Shown here in pieces: positions 50,693-60,281 of a stretch of 64,000 bases of DNA. A program made the translations under genes and the position numbers. How positions within the stretch are numbered: the first letter of the stretch is position 1; each line of letters begins with the position of its first letter. Source of the DNA: Acidobacteriota bacterium (GTDB lineage Bacteria > Acidobacteriota > Holophagae > Acanthopleuribacterales > Acanthopleuribacteraceae); NCBI GenBank assembly GCA_020637335.1, contig JACJWC010000010.1, positions 62,001 to 126,000 on the forward strand. The letters run 5' to 3'. The notes under the pieces were generated by a model, which did no database searches, was not told the DNA's origin, and saw only the letters and a list, made by a program, of their open reading frames with translations.

Positions 50693-51667
50693 TTAAGGCA
50701 GCAAGTAGGCCAGCGCAAATCCGATCTGGGCCCAGAACATCATAAGGTACATGTGTTTCCAAGAAGGATGGTTCTCCACCCGGCTCAAATCCTCTGGATT
50801 CTTAAGGATGAGGTACACCACATAACTGCCCCAAATAACTAGGCTCAGACCAAAAATATTGAGCCAAAATGGATTGCCGGTCAGGATGGGGTGGCCGTTA
50901 ACGCTGATAAGGGTTCCGAGCGGAATCAGCAACCAGGGTAAAACAAAGCAAGGTGCAATCATCCAGGCAGCTTTGACCACGCCAAACCGCAGGGGTAAGG
51001 TGACCACCCCGCCAGCTGCATCGCCAGCCATGTCGCTAAAATCCTTTGTACTAGCCGCGCCTATTAAAAAAAGGAAGAAACACAGGCCAATATACCAAGG
51101 TTCCCAATGCCACACGCTGGCTAATACCGACCATCCAGCCACCTTTAACAACCAGCCACGCGGAACCGCAATGGTCAGGTTTGCCCAAAACAATTTAGCC
51201 TTGGTTCGACCTAGGGCAGGTACCGAATAGACCAAGGTCAGGATTGAAGCAGCCAAATAAAAGAAGATACATTCATGGGATGCCAAGGGGCTGATAGTGC
51301 GCTGCCACCAGGTTGCACCGGGAATGGGTACAACCCACCAAGTCACGGCTACCGCGCCGATAAAACCCAGTGCGGTCAGCCACCAGGCCGCGCGCAAACT
51401 CAAGCTTCCGTCTACCAGAGGACGGTTGGGCTTGTTGACCCGATCAATTTCCAAATCGTAGATCTGGTTGACCCCATTGCTGGCCGCGTTGAGCCAACCA
51501 GCCGCCAGCGATGCGATGGCGATTAACCAAAACATCTCCCAACGAAAGGGTTGATTTCGGTACGGGCTATGAGCGCTGCCATAGGCGGTAAGTGCACCAG
51601 AGACCACGCCCAACATCGGGGCAATCAATGTAAAAGGTCGAGAAAATTTGATCCAGGTTTGAAACAA
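50693..51667 (-). CDS. UbiA-family prenyltransferase
   Basis: A 324-residue integral membrane protein with about nine helices. The first aspartate motif is NGVNQIYDLEIDRVNKPNRP (NxxxD region) near residue 65 and the second is KDFSDMAGDAAGG near 212, both typical of UbiA enzymes that move a prenyl chain onto an aromatic or other acceptor. It may be a quinone, heme or lipid prenyltransferase; the motif DRVNKPNRPL resembles chlorophyll-synthase/homogentisate-type members. It is divergent from an IspA-type synthase that could feed it. Confidence 0.85.
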   Translation of the reverse strand: MFQTWIKFSRPFTLIAPMLGVVSGALTAYGSAHSPYRNQPFRWEMFWLIAIASLAAGWLNAASNGVNQIYDLEIDRVNKPNRPLVDGSLSLRAAWWLTALGFIGAVAVTWWVVPIPGATWWQRTISPLASHECIFFYLAASILTLVYSVPALGRTKAKLFWANLTIAVPRGWLLKVAGWSVLASVWHWEPWYIGLCFFLFLIGAASTKDFSDMAGDAAGGVVTLPLRFGVVKAAWMIAPCFVLPWLLIPLGTLISVNGHPILTGNPFWLNIFGLSLVIWGSYVVYLILKNPEDLSRVENHPSWKHMYLMMFWAQIGFALAYLLP

Positions 51668-51713
51668 GGCGTATGCTTCCTCGTTGGCTAAGATGACGCT
51701 AACCGGCGGCCAT

Positions 51714-51719
51714 TATACT
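51714..51719 (+). promoter_or_regulatory. Candidate -10 box immediately before the IspA-type gene
   Basis: TATACT, five of six matches, ends five bases before the GTG at 51725. If used, the message would be nearly leaderless, as proposed for trpS. No convincing -35 is visible. Confidence 0.35.
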
Positions 51720-51724
51720 GAACC

Positions 51725-52651
51725 GTGGCACCTGAACCAATCATGTTGAGCATCGCCTTGAAACCACACCTCCCTGAAAATTGGCAATTGGACCAGTATC
51801 TGGCCAAGCAAAAAGAGCGCATCGAAGCCTTTTTGTCGAATTTGCCCCAATCCAAACCTCAAGTGACGCCCGCCCTGGCCGCGTTCCAGTACGCCTTGAC
51901 CAACGGTGGCAAACGCTTTCGACCGCTGCTCACCCTGGCCACAGCTGATTTGTACCAGATGGGTTCCGAACAGGGCCCCCTGTGTTTGGCCGCGGCAATC
52001 GAATGTTTGCATTGCGCCTCGCTCGTCCTGGACGATTTGCCGTGTATGGACAATGCCATGCTGCGGCGCGGAAAACCCACAACCCATCGGGAATACGGTG
52101 AAGCACAAGCCGTTTTAGCCGCCATGGCCTTGGTCGCAGAAGCCAACCTGCTCTTGATTGAGGCCATTCCGCCCAAGCATAAAAAAGCACGTCAGTTGGT
52201 CATCGCCTTAAATGACGCTTACGGATTAGCAGGCCTTTCAACCGGCCAATCCTTGGATTTAAAAGAAGAAAAGCCCAAAACACTTAAAGAATTGGAAATC
52301 ATTCACGCCAACAAAACTGGGGCCCTTTTCCAGGCCGCCGTTATCCTGCCCGGTCTTCTGGCCGATGCGCCCAAACGCGAGCTGGGATGGTTGAGCGCCT
52401 ACGCGCGCAATTTGGGCCTGGCTTTCCAGGTTAAGGATGACTTGTTGGACGGCCAAAGCAGTTCGGTTACCGGCAAAGATACCCATCAAGACGAAGACAA
52501 AATCAACTTCGTTAACCTAATCGGAGTTGCTGCGAGCGAAAAATTATACGAAGACCTGATGCAGGCCGCTCTGGCCCAATTGGAACCCTTCGGCAAATCC
52601 TCTTTTCATTTGCGTGCTTTGACCCATGTCATCTGGAAGCGGCAAGCGTGA
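51725..52651 (+). CDS. Short-chain prenyl diphosphate synthase (IspA-type)
   Basis: A 308-residue trans-prenyltransferase of the farnesyl/geranylgeranyl diphosphate synthase class. The first aspartate motif is LVLDDLPCMDNAMLRRGKPT, the DDxxxxD form typical of bacterial IspA, and the second is AFQVKDDLLD. GGKRFRPLL binds IPP. GTG at 51725 has no ribosome binding site; ATG at 51743 (MLSIALKP) is the alternative. Product length cannot be read from sequence by eye; C15 is most likely. Confidence 0.9.
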   Translation: MAPEPIMLSIALKPHLPENWQLDQYLAKQKERIEAFLSNLPQSKPQVTPALAAFQYALTNGGKRFRPLLTLATADLYQMGSEQGPLCLAAAIECLHCASLVLDDLPCMDNAMLRRGKPTTHREYGEAQAVLAAMALVAEANLLLIEAIPPKHKKARQLVIALNDAYGLAGLSTGQSLDLKEEKPKTLKELEIIHANKTGALFQAAVILPGLLADAPKRELGWLSAYARNLGLAFQVKDDLLDGQSSSVTGKDTHQDEDKINFVNLIGVAASEKLYEDLMQAALAQLEPFGKSSFHLRALTHVIWKRQA

Positions 52652-52892
52652 ACCAGCCATAAATGGGAGGTCCAATCCAGGCCTGAATTTGCTCGTCCAA
52701 CGGGACCTGGGCAACTTGCTTTTCAACCCCAAATATGGCAACCTGTTCAAGCGGGCTGTCGTCTGAATTCGACCCTATTGAACCAGCCCCAGCCTCAGTT
52801 TTCTTATGTGTGCACGGCTTTTTTCGCAACAATCCGTGGACACCGACCACAGGTCGAAATTTTGAATCAAACGAACGGAAGGAGATTTGCGC

Positions 52893-54029
52893 ATGTTTGA
52901 CGGAAATAAAGTAACGCGTCTGAACGTACCGCGCTGGGAAGCAGTTTTTCGCGCAGAGATTATGCCGGGCGTCATTTCGATGATTGCCGTCCATGACATC
53001 ACGCGGGGGTATGCCCTGGGCGGTTGTCGCATGGTGCAGTATGAAAATGAGTCACAGGCGTTCACAGACGTTCTGCGGTTGTCCCGCGGCATGACGTTTA
53101 AAAATGCGATTGCGGACCTTCCGTTGGGTGGCGGTAAATCCATCATTGTGTGCGATCCCAAAGTCGCTGGTGAAAACCGGGAAAAAGTCCTGGAAGAGTT
53201 CGGCAAATTTGTTGCCTGGGTGAACCGCGACGAAAGCGTTTATTACACCGCAGAGGACATGAACACTTCTGTTGCTGACATGCACGTGGTTTCGCGCATG
53301 ACCAGCAATATCTTCGGCACGACCGTAGACCCTTCGCCCTACACGGCATGGGGTGTTTTTTCGGGCATCCGTTATTCGGTTGATTTTTTTGCCATGGATT
53401 TGTTTGATGGCCATCGCGGCCTCGAAGGCAAGTCGGTCCTGGTTCAAGGACTTGGCAAGGTGGGCATGACCCTGATCAAACACCTCAGTGACGCCGGCGC
53501 CAAGGTCATGATTTCCGACATTCGCGATGAGAGCATTCAGCGCGCGTTGGCTGTCGTTCCCAACGCATTAGTAGTGCCTACCGAAGAAATTTTTCAAGTT
53601 GACGCCGATGTTTTTGCGCCCTGTGCACGTGGCGAAGTCATCAACAAAGCCAATGTTGGGGACTTGAAGTTCAAAGTGGTGTGCGGTGCGGCCAATAACC
53701 AATTGCAAAACACCAAAATCGGTAAAACCTTACACGCGCGCGGCATTGTTTATTGTCCCGACTATGTGGCCAACATGGGCGGTGTCTGCTCGATTCAATA
53801 CATTGAAATAGAAAAATTGAGTTCCGAAGTAACCCTCCAAAACATTGAGCGCACAGTTCGTAAAATGTTGGGCCTGACTTTCCGTGCTGGATTCCGCAAT
53901 AATTTGACCTTTTCCGAAGCGGTTGACCATGTGGTTAAAAAAATTGTCTGGGGAAAACAGCCGGAGAATCTCAGCTTTACGAACCTGAACCTGTTCCCGC
54001 TGACCTCAACCTCTGAACCGATCGATTAA
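52893..54029 (+). CDS. Leu/Glu/Phe/Val dehydrogenase, leucine-dehydrogenase type
   Basis: A 378-residue amino-acid dehydrogenase. The N-terminal substrate domain has GYALGGCRMVQYEN and the catalytic lysine region ADLPLGGGKSIIV; the NAD domain begins VLVQGLGKVGMTLIKHLSDAGA near residue 180, then FAPCARGEVIN and VCGAANNQL. Length and motifs match leucine dehydrogenase and relatives (deamination of branched-chain amino acids). ATG at 52893 is chosen because AAGGAG lies eight bases upstream; an earlier TTG is too close. It is unlike the large glutamate dehydrogenase at 5438. Confidence 0.9.
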   Translation: MFDGNKVTRLNVPRWEAVFRAEIMPGVISMIAVHDITRGYALGGCRMVQYENESQAFTDVLRLSRGMTFKNAIADLPLGGGKSIIVCDPKVAGENREKVLEEFGKFVAWVNRDESVYYTAEDMNTSVADMHVVSRMTSNIFGTTVDPSPYTAWGVFSGIRYSVDFFAMDLFDGHRGLEGKSVLVQGLGKVGMTLIKHLSDAGAKVMISDIRDESIQRALAVVPNALVVPTEEIFQVDADVFAPCARGEVINKANVGDLKFKVVCGAANNQLQNTKIGKTLHARGIVYCPDYVANMGGVCSIQYIEIEKLSSEVTLQNIERTVRKMLGLTFRAGFRNNLTFSEAVDHVVKKIVWGKQPENLSFTNLNLFPLTSTSEPID

Positions 54030-54059
54030 CACGCATCAAAAATAGGGAATTCAGAACCA

Positions 54060-54087
54060 CCCGTAAAACCGATGTTTTGCGGGTTTT
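54060..54087 (+). terminator. Terminator-like hairpin between dehydrogenase and thioredoxin
   Basis: CCCGTAAAAC, loop CGAT, GTTTTGCGGG (10 bp with one G-T pair), followed by four T. Confidence 0.65.
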
Positions 54088-54096
54088 GGGTGGGCC

Positions 54097-54125
54097 TTTA
54101 CCCAAATGGGAATATTCGCTATTCT
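54097..54125 (+). promoter_or_regulatory. Sigma70-type promoter for thioredoxin
   Basis: TTTACC (54097-54102), 17-base spacer, TATTCT (54120-54125), about 45 bases before the trxA ATG. Confidence 0.6.
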
Positions 54126-54170
54126 GCCGCTGTCAAGATGATTGATAAGAAAAACGGAAGGAGCTTTTGC

Positions 54171-54491
54171 ATGAGTTTGTTAAAAAATGTCACCGATGCC
54201 GATTTCCAAAGCGAAGTCGTCGCGAAACAAGGTTTAACATTGGTTGATTTTTGGGCGCCGTGGTGCGGTCCTTGTCGCGCACTGGGCCCCACCCTGGAAC
54301 AGATCGCCAACGAAAACAGCGACATTAACATCGTAAAGGTCAACATTGACGCCAATCAGGATGTGGCCGTAACCTACGGTGTTACCCAAATCCCGTACAT
54401 GGCCTTGTTCAAAGATGGCAAAGTCGTAGATAGCCTGTTGGGCAATCAGCCCAAAAGCAAAATCACGCAAATGCTGAGCGCTCACGCTTAG
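54171..54491 (+). CDS. trxA: Thioredoxin
   Basis: A 106-residue thioredoxin with active site WAPWCGPCRALGP and the cis-proline loop TQIPYMALFKDG. It reduces protein disulphides in the cytoplasm. The ATG at 54171 has GGAAGGAG eight bases upstream; the longer open frame upstream is the promoter and leader. It has its own promoter and a following hairpin, so is probably monocistronic. Confidence 0.96.
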   Translation: MSLLKNVTDADFQSEVVAKQGLTLVDFWAPWCGPCRALGPTLEQIANENSDINIVKVNIDANQDVAVTYGVTQIPYMALFKDGKVVDSLLGNQPKSKITQMLSAHA

Positions 54492-54499
54492 GTTTCAGA

Positions 54500-54523
54500 G
54501 CGGGAGAGCCCCCTCTCTCCCGC
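54500..54523 (+). terminator. Hairpin after trxA
   Basis: GCGGGAGAG, loop CCCCCT, CTCTCCCGC, a perfect 9-bp GC-rich stem followed by only a short CCTT. It is a likely terminator or 3' end stabiliser despite the poor T run. Confidence 0.6.
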
Positions 54524-54539
54524 CCTTAAATCTGCTTCA

Positions 54540-55274
54540 ATGCCGGGCACACAACTCCACGTTTTGGTCGTTGATGACGACCCCATCATCCTGGACCTCA
54601 TGGCATCCATTGCTCAAAGTGTGCCCAACGGTTCTGTAACCGCATTAGAGGATAGCCAAAAGGCGATTGAGCTCATCCAGAGCGGCAAAAAGTTCGATTT
54701 GGTTTTAACCGACTTGATGATGCCAGACCACTCGGGATTAGACATCCTGCGCGAAGTTTTAAAAACAAATCCGAATAGTTTGGTGACGTTGGTAACCGGA
54801 TACGGCGACCTCGAAGACGCCATCCGAGCTATTGAGTCTGGCGCCTATGGCTACATTCACAAACCTTTCCGGCGAGAAGAACTCGCCTTGATCCTGCGCA
54901 ATATGTCGGAAAAAATTGAACTTGAACGCCAAATAAAAGCCTTGCAACACCAATTGGATCAACAGGAACAGTTCATTACGCACCTAGCAACCGAACTGCA
55001 AGGCTTTCGTCAGGAAAACCAACAGCTTCGGACCCGTTGGGTTCAATCCGGGCTCGAACAAGCCGGAAAAATGGGACAAGAACCGCCGACACCCAAGGTG
55101 ACCCAGGCCGACCGGGACCAGCAGGCCGCTCAGGATTTAGCTGATTTAGCCACTTTATTCGGTGAACGCCGAATTTCGGATTCCGAATTTAAAAATGTGC
55201 GCAAAAAAATCCTTAACCGAGTGTACGGCGAGCCAACTGCAGACCCTGAGCAAGATCCGGACGCCAAGACCTAA
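54540..55274 (+). CDS. Response regulator with coiled coil and SHOCT-like tail
   Basis: A 244-residue protein: a receiver domain (1-120; VLVVDDDP acidic pocket, phospho-acceptor Asp in LVLTDLMMPDHSG, Lys in YIHKPFR), a coiled coil (about 120-165; KIELERQIKALQHQLDQQEQ), and a C-terminal segment DLADLATLFGERRISDSEFK followed by NVRKKIL, resembling the SHOCT motif of short oligomerising domains. No DNA-binding or enzymatic output is present. There is no ribosome binding site before the ATG. The cognate kinase is not adjacent. Confidence 0.85.
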   Translation: MPGTQLHVLVVDDDPIILDLMASIAQSVPNGSVTALEDSQKAIELIQSGKKFDLVLTDLMMPDHSGLDILREVLKTNPNSLVTLVTGYGDLEDAIRAIESGAYGYIHKPFRREELALILRNMSEKIELERQIKALQHQLDQQEQFITHLATELQGFRQENQQLRTRWVQSGLEQAGKMGQEPPTPKVTQADRDQQAAQDLADLATLFGERRISDSEFKNVRKKILNRVYGEPTADPEQDPDAKT

Positions 55275-55292
55275 GGCATTACCAAAAATGTT

Positions 55293-55320
55293 GGCCGAGT
55301 TCCCTTTCGAAAACTCGGCC
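55293..55320. terminator. Hairpin between convergent genes
   Basis: GGCCGAGTT, 10-base loop, AACTCGGCC. On the minus strand it is followed by AACATTTTT, so it most likely ends the CreD-like gene; on the plus strand it lacks a T run. Confidence 0.6.
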
Positions 55321-55326
55321 CCTGGC

Positions 55327-56616
55327 TCAGGCACTTGTATGTGGCACAGGTGGAGGCTTGGGTTTGGTCACCTGGAACCAATTGGTCCTTCTTGTAAATG
55401 TCATGAAGCTGGCCAGTAGGACGAATAACGCCAATGATCCAAGTAGCAAGGCGAAATCAGCCGCAGCCAAAACTATGAACAAATAGCCGTATAAACTAAA
55501 TAACACGACGCCAATAATCAACGGTCCTCGGCCGCGCTCTAGAAAACCAGCACTGTAAAAACAGACTAAGCCCGTCAGCGCAGAAGCAGCCGTGAAGTAG
55601 GCGAAATGAAATGCCATATGTTCGCCAAGCGCCAGGACAAGCACATAAAACAAACACAGTGCACAGCCAACCAATAAATACTGGATGGGGTGTAAGGCTA
55701 TACCCTGCAGTAATTCAAACAGAAAATAACAACCAAAAGTCAGCACAAAAAACAGAATGGCATATTTGGTAATGCGTTCCATGATCTGATAAATCGATGC
55801 GGACTGATGGAGAGTAACCCCAAAGGCGTCATTTACCAGGGCTTTGGCGTTGAGCTCTGAGCCTGACCAAGCCACCGGGAAACGATGCGCCAATTCAGCG
55901 ACCCGCCACTGCGCAGTAAAACCTTCGGGCCCCCATTCCCGCTCGCGCGGCAAGGGGAAACCGATGAAGCCAGGCTCTGACCAATTGGAGTGAATGTTCA
56001 AAACGAACTTTTTGGCTGCGGGCACACATTCAAATCGTTTGCTGCCGACCCACTCTAGAGAAAAATTTAAGGGTGAACCCTCCCTCATCCATTCCTGAAG
56101 CGGAACATTATTAAGTTCGACCCCCTGGAAACCAGCCAAAACGTTTTGCATAGGTACAAAAGAATCCCCCGCGCGGCCCTCTGACTTCAAAATGATCGAA
56201 CTTTGTACGGCTTGACTATTGGAAATCAAAAATATCAGACGAGCCGTTTCCCACTTAAAAGTCTCGGATTCCTGATCATCCAAACGAAAATGGAGTTGTG
56301 CTTCTAACCGGGCGCGATAAACGGGCACCTCAAAGATACCCAAAGATCTTAATTCGGTCTGAAGATCCACCTGTGTTTTCTGCTCTTCGGGCAACAAAAA
56401 CCGGTAGATCCCGCTATTTGTTTCAACCCGAAAAATAGGTCCAATTATGGTCTGGGCATCGCCCCATCCCGACTGAATCTGGCTTTGTGCAGCCCGCGAA
56501 AATTCCTGGCGTTCGGCAACCAAACCCCGCACATATTGCATGGGAATTAACAACACCAGGATGAGAATCCCAATGACGCTCAACTTGATAAGCGGCGAAT
56601 TCATGATTAAACGCAT
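55327..56616 (-). CDS. CreD-like inner membrane protein
   Basis: A 429-residue protein with the CreD/Cet layout: one N-terminal helix (about 8-28), a large periplasmic beta-rich domain (30-285; FRVETNSGIYRFLLPEE, VPVYRARLEAQLHFRL), and five or six C-terminal helices (about 290-420). CreD proteins affect envelope integrity and colicin or beta-lactam tolerance in enterobacteria, by unknown mechanism. AAGGAGG six to seven bases before the ATG at 56616 fixes the start. No CreBC system is adjacent. Confidence 0.82.
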   Translation of the reverse strand: MRLIMNSPLIKLSVIGILILVLLIPMQYVRGLVAERQEFSRAAQSQIQSGWGDAQTIIGPIFRVETNSGIYRFLLPEEQKTQVDLQTELRSLGIFEVPVYRARLEAQLHFRLDDQESETFKWETARLIFLISNSQAVQSSIILKSEGRAGDSFVPMQNVLAGFQGVELNNVPLQEWMREGSPLNFSLEWVGSKRFECVPAAKKFVLNIHSNWSEPGFIGFPLPREREWGPEGFTAQWRVAELAHRFPVAWSGSELNAKALVNDAFGVTLHQSASIYQIMERITKYAILFFVLTFGCYFLFELLQGIALHPIQYLLVGCALCLFYVLVLALGEHMAFHFAYFTAASALTGLVCFYSAGFLERGRGPLIIGVVLFSLYGYLFIVLAAADFALLLGSLALFVLLASFMTFTRRTNWFQVTKPKPPPVPHTSA

Positions 56617-56840
56617 TTTGCCCTCCTTGCGAAGCAATGGTTGGATTATGGGCACCGCGACAGCTGCAGAACGTGATCAAGCCATGAGCAAAATCTGAGG
56701 ACAAGGGTTCGACCCCGTTTCACGCGTAAAAAAATGCAACCATTTCGCTTTGAATACGAAAGCCTAAGAGATCACCCGAATCCGCGCTGAATTGTGGGGG
56801 CCAATTGGGCCGGAGCCATGTGAGTAATTGAGGAGGAGTC

Positions 56841-59800
56841 ATGACATTCCGAACAGTCCTGATTTGGGGCTTTTTATATTTGAATTTAGCAGCAGCCGAT
56901 TTAAGTTATTTCCGCTTTCCCGACATCCACGGCAATCAGGTCGTGTTCACATCTGAAGGCGATCTCTGGATTGCGGCATTGCCCAATGGACCCGCCCACC
57001 GATTAACTACCCATCCTGCTGAAGAAACCCAAGCTCGTTTCTCGCCCGATGGGAAGCAGATCGCATTTGAAGCCAATTATGAAGGCACAACTGAAATATA
57101 CACTTTGCCAACATCGGGTGGCCAAGCCCAACGGGTTACTTTTGAGATGGCGAATGTTCGTTTACAGGATTGGACTGCTGATGGCCAAATCCTCTATGCA
57201 ACCAACAGTGAAGTTGGTCCAACCGGAAATTGGGTTTTAAAAACAATCGATCCCACATCGCATGCAACCCAACCCATTCCCCTTGCGGATGCGTGTGAGG
57301 GCGCGCTCAGCCCAGACGGCAAAACCTTGTTCTTTACCCAATTCGGCTTACAGCTCTCAACCGACAATGCCCGAATTTACCGCGGTGGGGCCGAAGGCGA
57401 AATCTGGCAGTACAGCATGGGCAGTGACCAGGAAGCCAAGAAGTTAACCGCTGATCATGTAGGCGATGCACGCAATCCCATGTGGGTGGATGGCCGCCTT
57501 TTTTTCATCAGCGACGCCAATGGCAACGATCAATTCTGGTCCATGACCGCTTCAGGCCAGGACCTGAAAGCGGAAACCCAGAATAGCGATTGGCCTATCC
57601 GGACCGCCCAAACCGATGGACAAAAGATTATTTTTCAGCAGGGTGCTGACCTCAAAGTGTGGAATAGCCAGGATGGTTCTACTACTGCCTTAAATCTTCA
57701 GTTGGTATCGGATCGCCCTTATTTACGCGAACGATGGCTCGATAAACCCCTCGAATATTTGACCGATGCCCATCCCGGTTCAGATGGGACTTCCGCTATT
57801 CTCACGGCCAGAAGTCAGGTGATTGTTGCCAAGACCGACGGCTCCCGCCTGGTTGAAATCAAGACACCAACTGCTTCCAGAACACGAGGCGCCATTCTCA
57901 ACGCTGCCGGCACAAAGGTCTATGCCCTTAACGATGCGACTGGCGTTATGGAAATTTGGGCTTTTGCCGCAGATGGCTCCGATCAGAGCCAACAGCTAAC
58001 ACGCGATGGCTCTGTCTTTCGCTGGAATCTGTACCTTTCCCCCGATGAAAATTCCCTTGCCTATGATGACAAAGCTGGCGATTTGTGGCTTTTGGATATT
58101 AAAAGTGGCAAGCAGCAAAAAATTGCCAGCGGGAACAACGCACTAAGTCCTTTTGCACATGTAGTCTGGTCGGGCGATAGCAAGTACATCGCCTTGACCC
58201 GTAACTTCCAAACGGATGAAAGGAGTCGCATCAGCGTTTACGATTTGGCCAATCAAAAGGAATTTGTGTTAACAAGCGATAAATACAACAGCTTTGCGCC
58301 TTCCTTTTCCCCAGATGGTGCATGGTTGTATTTCCTTTCAGACCGCCAATTCAATCCCTATCCCGGCAACCCTTGGGGCGACCGCGACCTCGGCTCTGCT
58401 ATGGACCGCAGGACCCAAATTTTTGCCTTGCCATTACAGGAGAACAGCCTTTTCCCATTCCAAGAACCCAGCGAATTGACCCCAAAAGATCCTAAACCAG
58501 AGAACCAAAAAGGAAAGTTGAGACCTTTGGACAGCGCTGCCACCCAACTGTTCCAAATTCCTGTGGAGGCCGGAAATTATTCCAATCTAACCGTCTGCGA
58601 AGATTTTTTGTATGTCGACGATCAAGACGGCCCAAATGGTGAGCCTAAATTACTCAGCTTAAAACTGGCTGCAAAAGCCAAGTTACAGACCTTTGGCGAG
58701 GCCATACGCGGTTTTGAATTCTCACGCGACCTCAAATGGCTGCTGATCCGCAAGGGCCAGCAAAACCCCAGCTTTTATGTGGTCAAACCAGGTGAAAAGT
58801 TACCGAGCGATCTATCGGAAAACACGCTGCAAACCAAGACTTGGACTATGCGCCTTGATCCGCGTGAGGAATGGCGACAAATGTTCCTGGACGCTTGGTT
58901 GATGCACCGCGAATTCTTTTATGATGCGGCCATGCGCCAAGTCGACTGGAATCAGGTGCGGCAAAAATACGAGCCGTTGCTCGCCAGAGTAAATGACCGC
59001 TACGAATTGAATGACGTGCTCGGTCAAATGACGGGCGAATTAAACGCCTTACATTCTCAAGTGCGTGGTGGGGACTATCCCGATGCGCCAGAACGGGCCC
59101 AAGCCGCCCATTTAGGTGCTGAACTCAGGCAAAGCGAACAAGGCATCCAAATTGCCCACATCTATCGCAACGATCCCGAACTGCCCCAGGAGCAAAGCCC
59201 TTTGGCGCAGCCCGGGGTGGACGCCCAAACAGGCGATTGGATTCGGGCCATTAATGGAAGACCGACTCCCAACCTGGCCAGCCTCTACGATCAGCTCAAA
59301 AATCAAAGTGGAAAACAGGTCCTGCTAAAGCTGGAACGCAAAGGCGTAAGCCACTTAACAGTTGTGAAGCCTGTCTCAATTGGTCAGGCATTCCAATTGC
59401 GCTACAAGGATTGGGTCTATGCCAATCAGCGGAAGGTCCAAAACGTTTCAGATCAAATTGGCTACCTACACCTGTATGCCATGGGCAGTGATGATCTGGC
59501 AGATTTTGCCCGTGAATTTTATGCCCAATACCAGAAGCAGGGCCTGATTATCGATGTGCGGCGCAATCGCGGCGGCAATATCGACAGCATGATTATTGAA
59601 AAACTGCTGCGCCGTGCTTGGGCTTTCTGGCAAGCACCGATTGGCCCCGCCTCCACCAATATGCAACAAACCTTCCGCGGGCATCTGGTCGTCCTGGCCG
59701 ACCAATTCACCTACTCGGACGGTGAAACCTTTACAGCTGGTATCAAGGCCTTGAATCTGGGGCCCGTAATAGGGAAACGCACCGCTGGTGCTGGCGTTTG

Positions 59801-60077
59801 GCTGAGGGGTTTAAACCGCCTCACAGATGGTGGCATGGCGCGGGTCGCCGAATTCCCTCAATATGCATTGGATGGCACCTGGATCGTTGAAGGATACGGC
59901 GTCAGCCCCGATATCGAAGTCGATAATTTACCCCTGGCAACCGGAAAAGGCACAGACGCGCAATTGACGGCCGCAATTACCTATTTACAAGACAAAATTA
60001 AGCAGGAACCCATCCCGAAACTAGGCGCCAAACCCTTTCCGGGCAAAGACCAGCCCGCCCAGGACCTAAACCCCTAA
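56841..60077 (+). CDS. Tricorn-like serine protease
   Basis: A 1078-residue exported tricorn homologue. Signal peptide (about 1-20), then a WD/PD40-type six- and seven-bladed propeller region (25-640; RFSPDGKQIAFEANYEGTTE, FSPDGAWLYFLSDRQFNP). The tricorn C1 domain follows (MHREFFYDAAMRQVDWNQV, catalytic His), then a PDZ domain (about 765-845) and the C2 domain with the nucleophile region QFTYSDGETFTAGIKALNLG and IDVRRNRGGNID. It cleaves peptides into small fragments, probably in the periplasm upstream of DPP-IV-type trimming. GGAGGAG precedes the ATG. Confidence 0.92.
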   Translation: MTFRTVLIWGFLYLNLAAADLSYFRFPDIHGNQVVFTSEGDLWIAALPNGPAHRLTTHPAEETQARFSPDGKQIAFEANYEGTTEIYTLPTSGGQAQRVTFEMANVRLQDWTADGQILYATNSEVGPTGNWVLKTIDPTSHATQPIPLADACEGALSPDGKTLFFTQFGLQLSTDNARIYRGGAEGEIWQYSMGSDQEAKKLTADHVGDARNPMWVDGRLFFISDANGNDQFWSMTASGQDLKAETQNSDWPIRTAQTDGQKIIFQQGADLKVWNSQDGSTTALNLQLVSDRPYLRERWLDKPLEYLTDAHPGSDGTSAILTARSQVIVAKTDGSRLVEIKTPTASRTRGAILNAAGTKVYALNDATGVMEIWAFAADGSDQSQQLTRDGSVFRWNLYLSPDENSLAYDDKAGDLWLLDIKSGKQQKIASGNNALSPFAHVVWSGDSKYIALTRNFQTDERSRISVYDLANQKEFVLTSDKYNSFAPSFSPDGAWLYFLSDRQFNPYPGNPWGDRDLGSAMDRRTQIFALPLQENSLFPFQEPSELTPKDPKPENQKGKLRPLDSAATQLFQIPVEAGNYSNLTVCEDFLYVDDQDGPNGEPKLLSLKLAAKAKLQTFGEAIRGFEFSRDLKWLLIRKGQQNPSFYVVKPGEKLPSDLSENTLQTKTWTMRLDPREEWRQMFLDAWLMHREFFYDAAMRQVDWNQVRQKYEPLLARVNDRYELNDVLGQMTGELNALHSQVRGGDYPDAPERAQAAHLGAELRQSEQGIQIAHIYRNDPELPQEQSPLAQPGVDAQTGDWIRAINGRPTPNLASLYDQLKNQSGKQVLLKLERKGVSHLTVVKPVSIGQAFQLRYKDWVYANQRKVQNVSDQIGYLHLYAMGSDDLADFAREFYAQYQKQGLIIDVRRNRGGNIDSMIIEKLLRRAWAFWQAPIGPASTNMQQTFRGHLVVLADQFTYSDGETFTAGIKALNLGPVIGKRTAGAGVWLRGLNRLTDGGMARVAEFPQYALDGTWIVEGYGVSPDIEVDNLPLATGKGTDAQLTAAITYLQDKIKQEPIPKLGAKPFPGKDQPAQDLNP

Positions 60078-60088
60078 TCCTTTTTCAA

Positions 60089-60113
60089 GGCCGGTCCCTA
60101 ACCTGGACCGGCC
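60089..60113 (+). terminator. Hairpin after the tricorn gene
   Basis: GGCCGGTCC, loop CTAACCT, GGACCGGCC, a perfect 9-bp stem with a weak downstream T tract (AACATTT). The 170 bases after it are AT-rich and hold the promoter region of the next gene, where I find no convincing box pair. Confidence 0.6.
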
Positions 60114-60281
60114 AACATTTAGGGCAATACGTGCAAGAAGATTTAAAAATGTGAGATTTTGTTTGTAGATTTAGAAAGAAGGTTACATTTTATTTATAGT
60201 ATGATTGGTTATTGATTGTTCCAATTAAGCAAGTAGTTGCAGAAAAATTTCGGGACACCGATTGAATTGGGAGAAAGCAAA

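Noticed and set aside
56695..56725. GGGTTCGACCCC sequence resembling a tRNA T arm
   Set aside because: No acceptor, D or anticodon stems can be drawn around it.
60150..60281. TATGAT and TTACAT boxes upstream of the DUF4388-type gene as a promoter
   Set aside because: No -35-like hexamer lies at 16-18 bases; the region is simply AT-rich, so no promoter is called.
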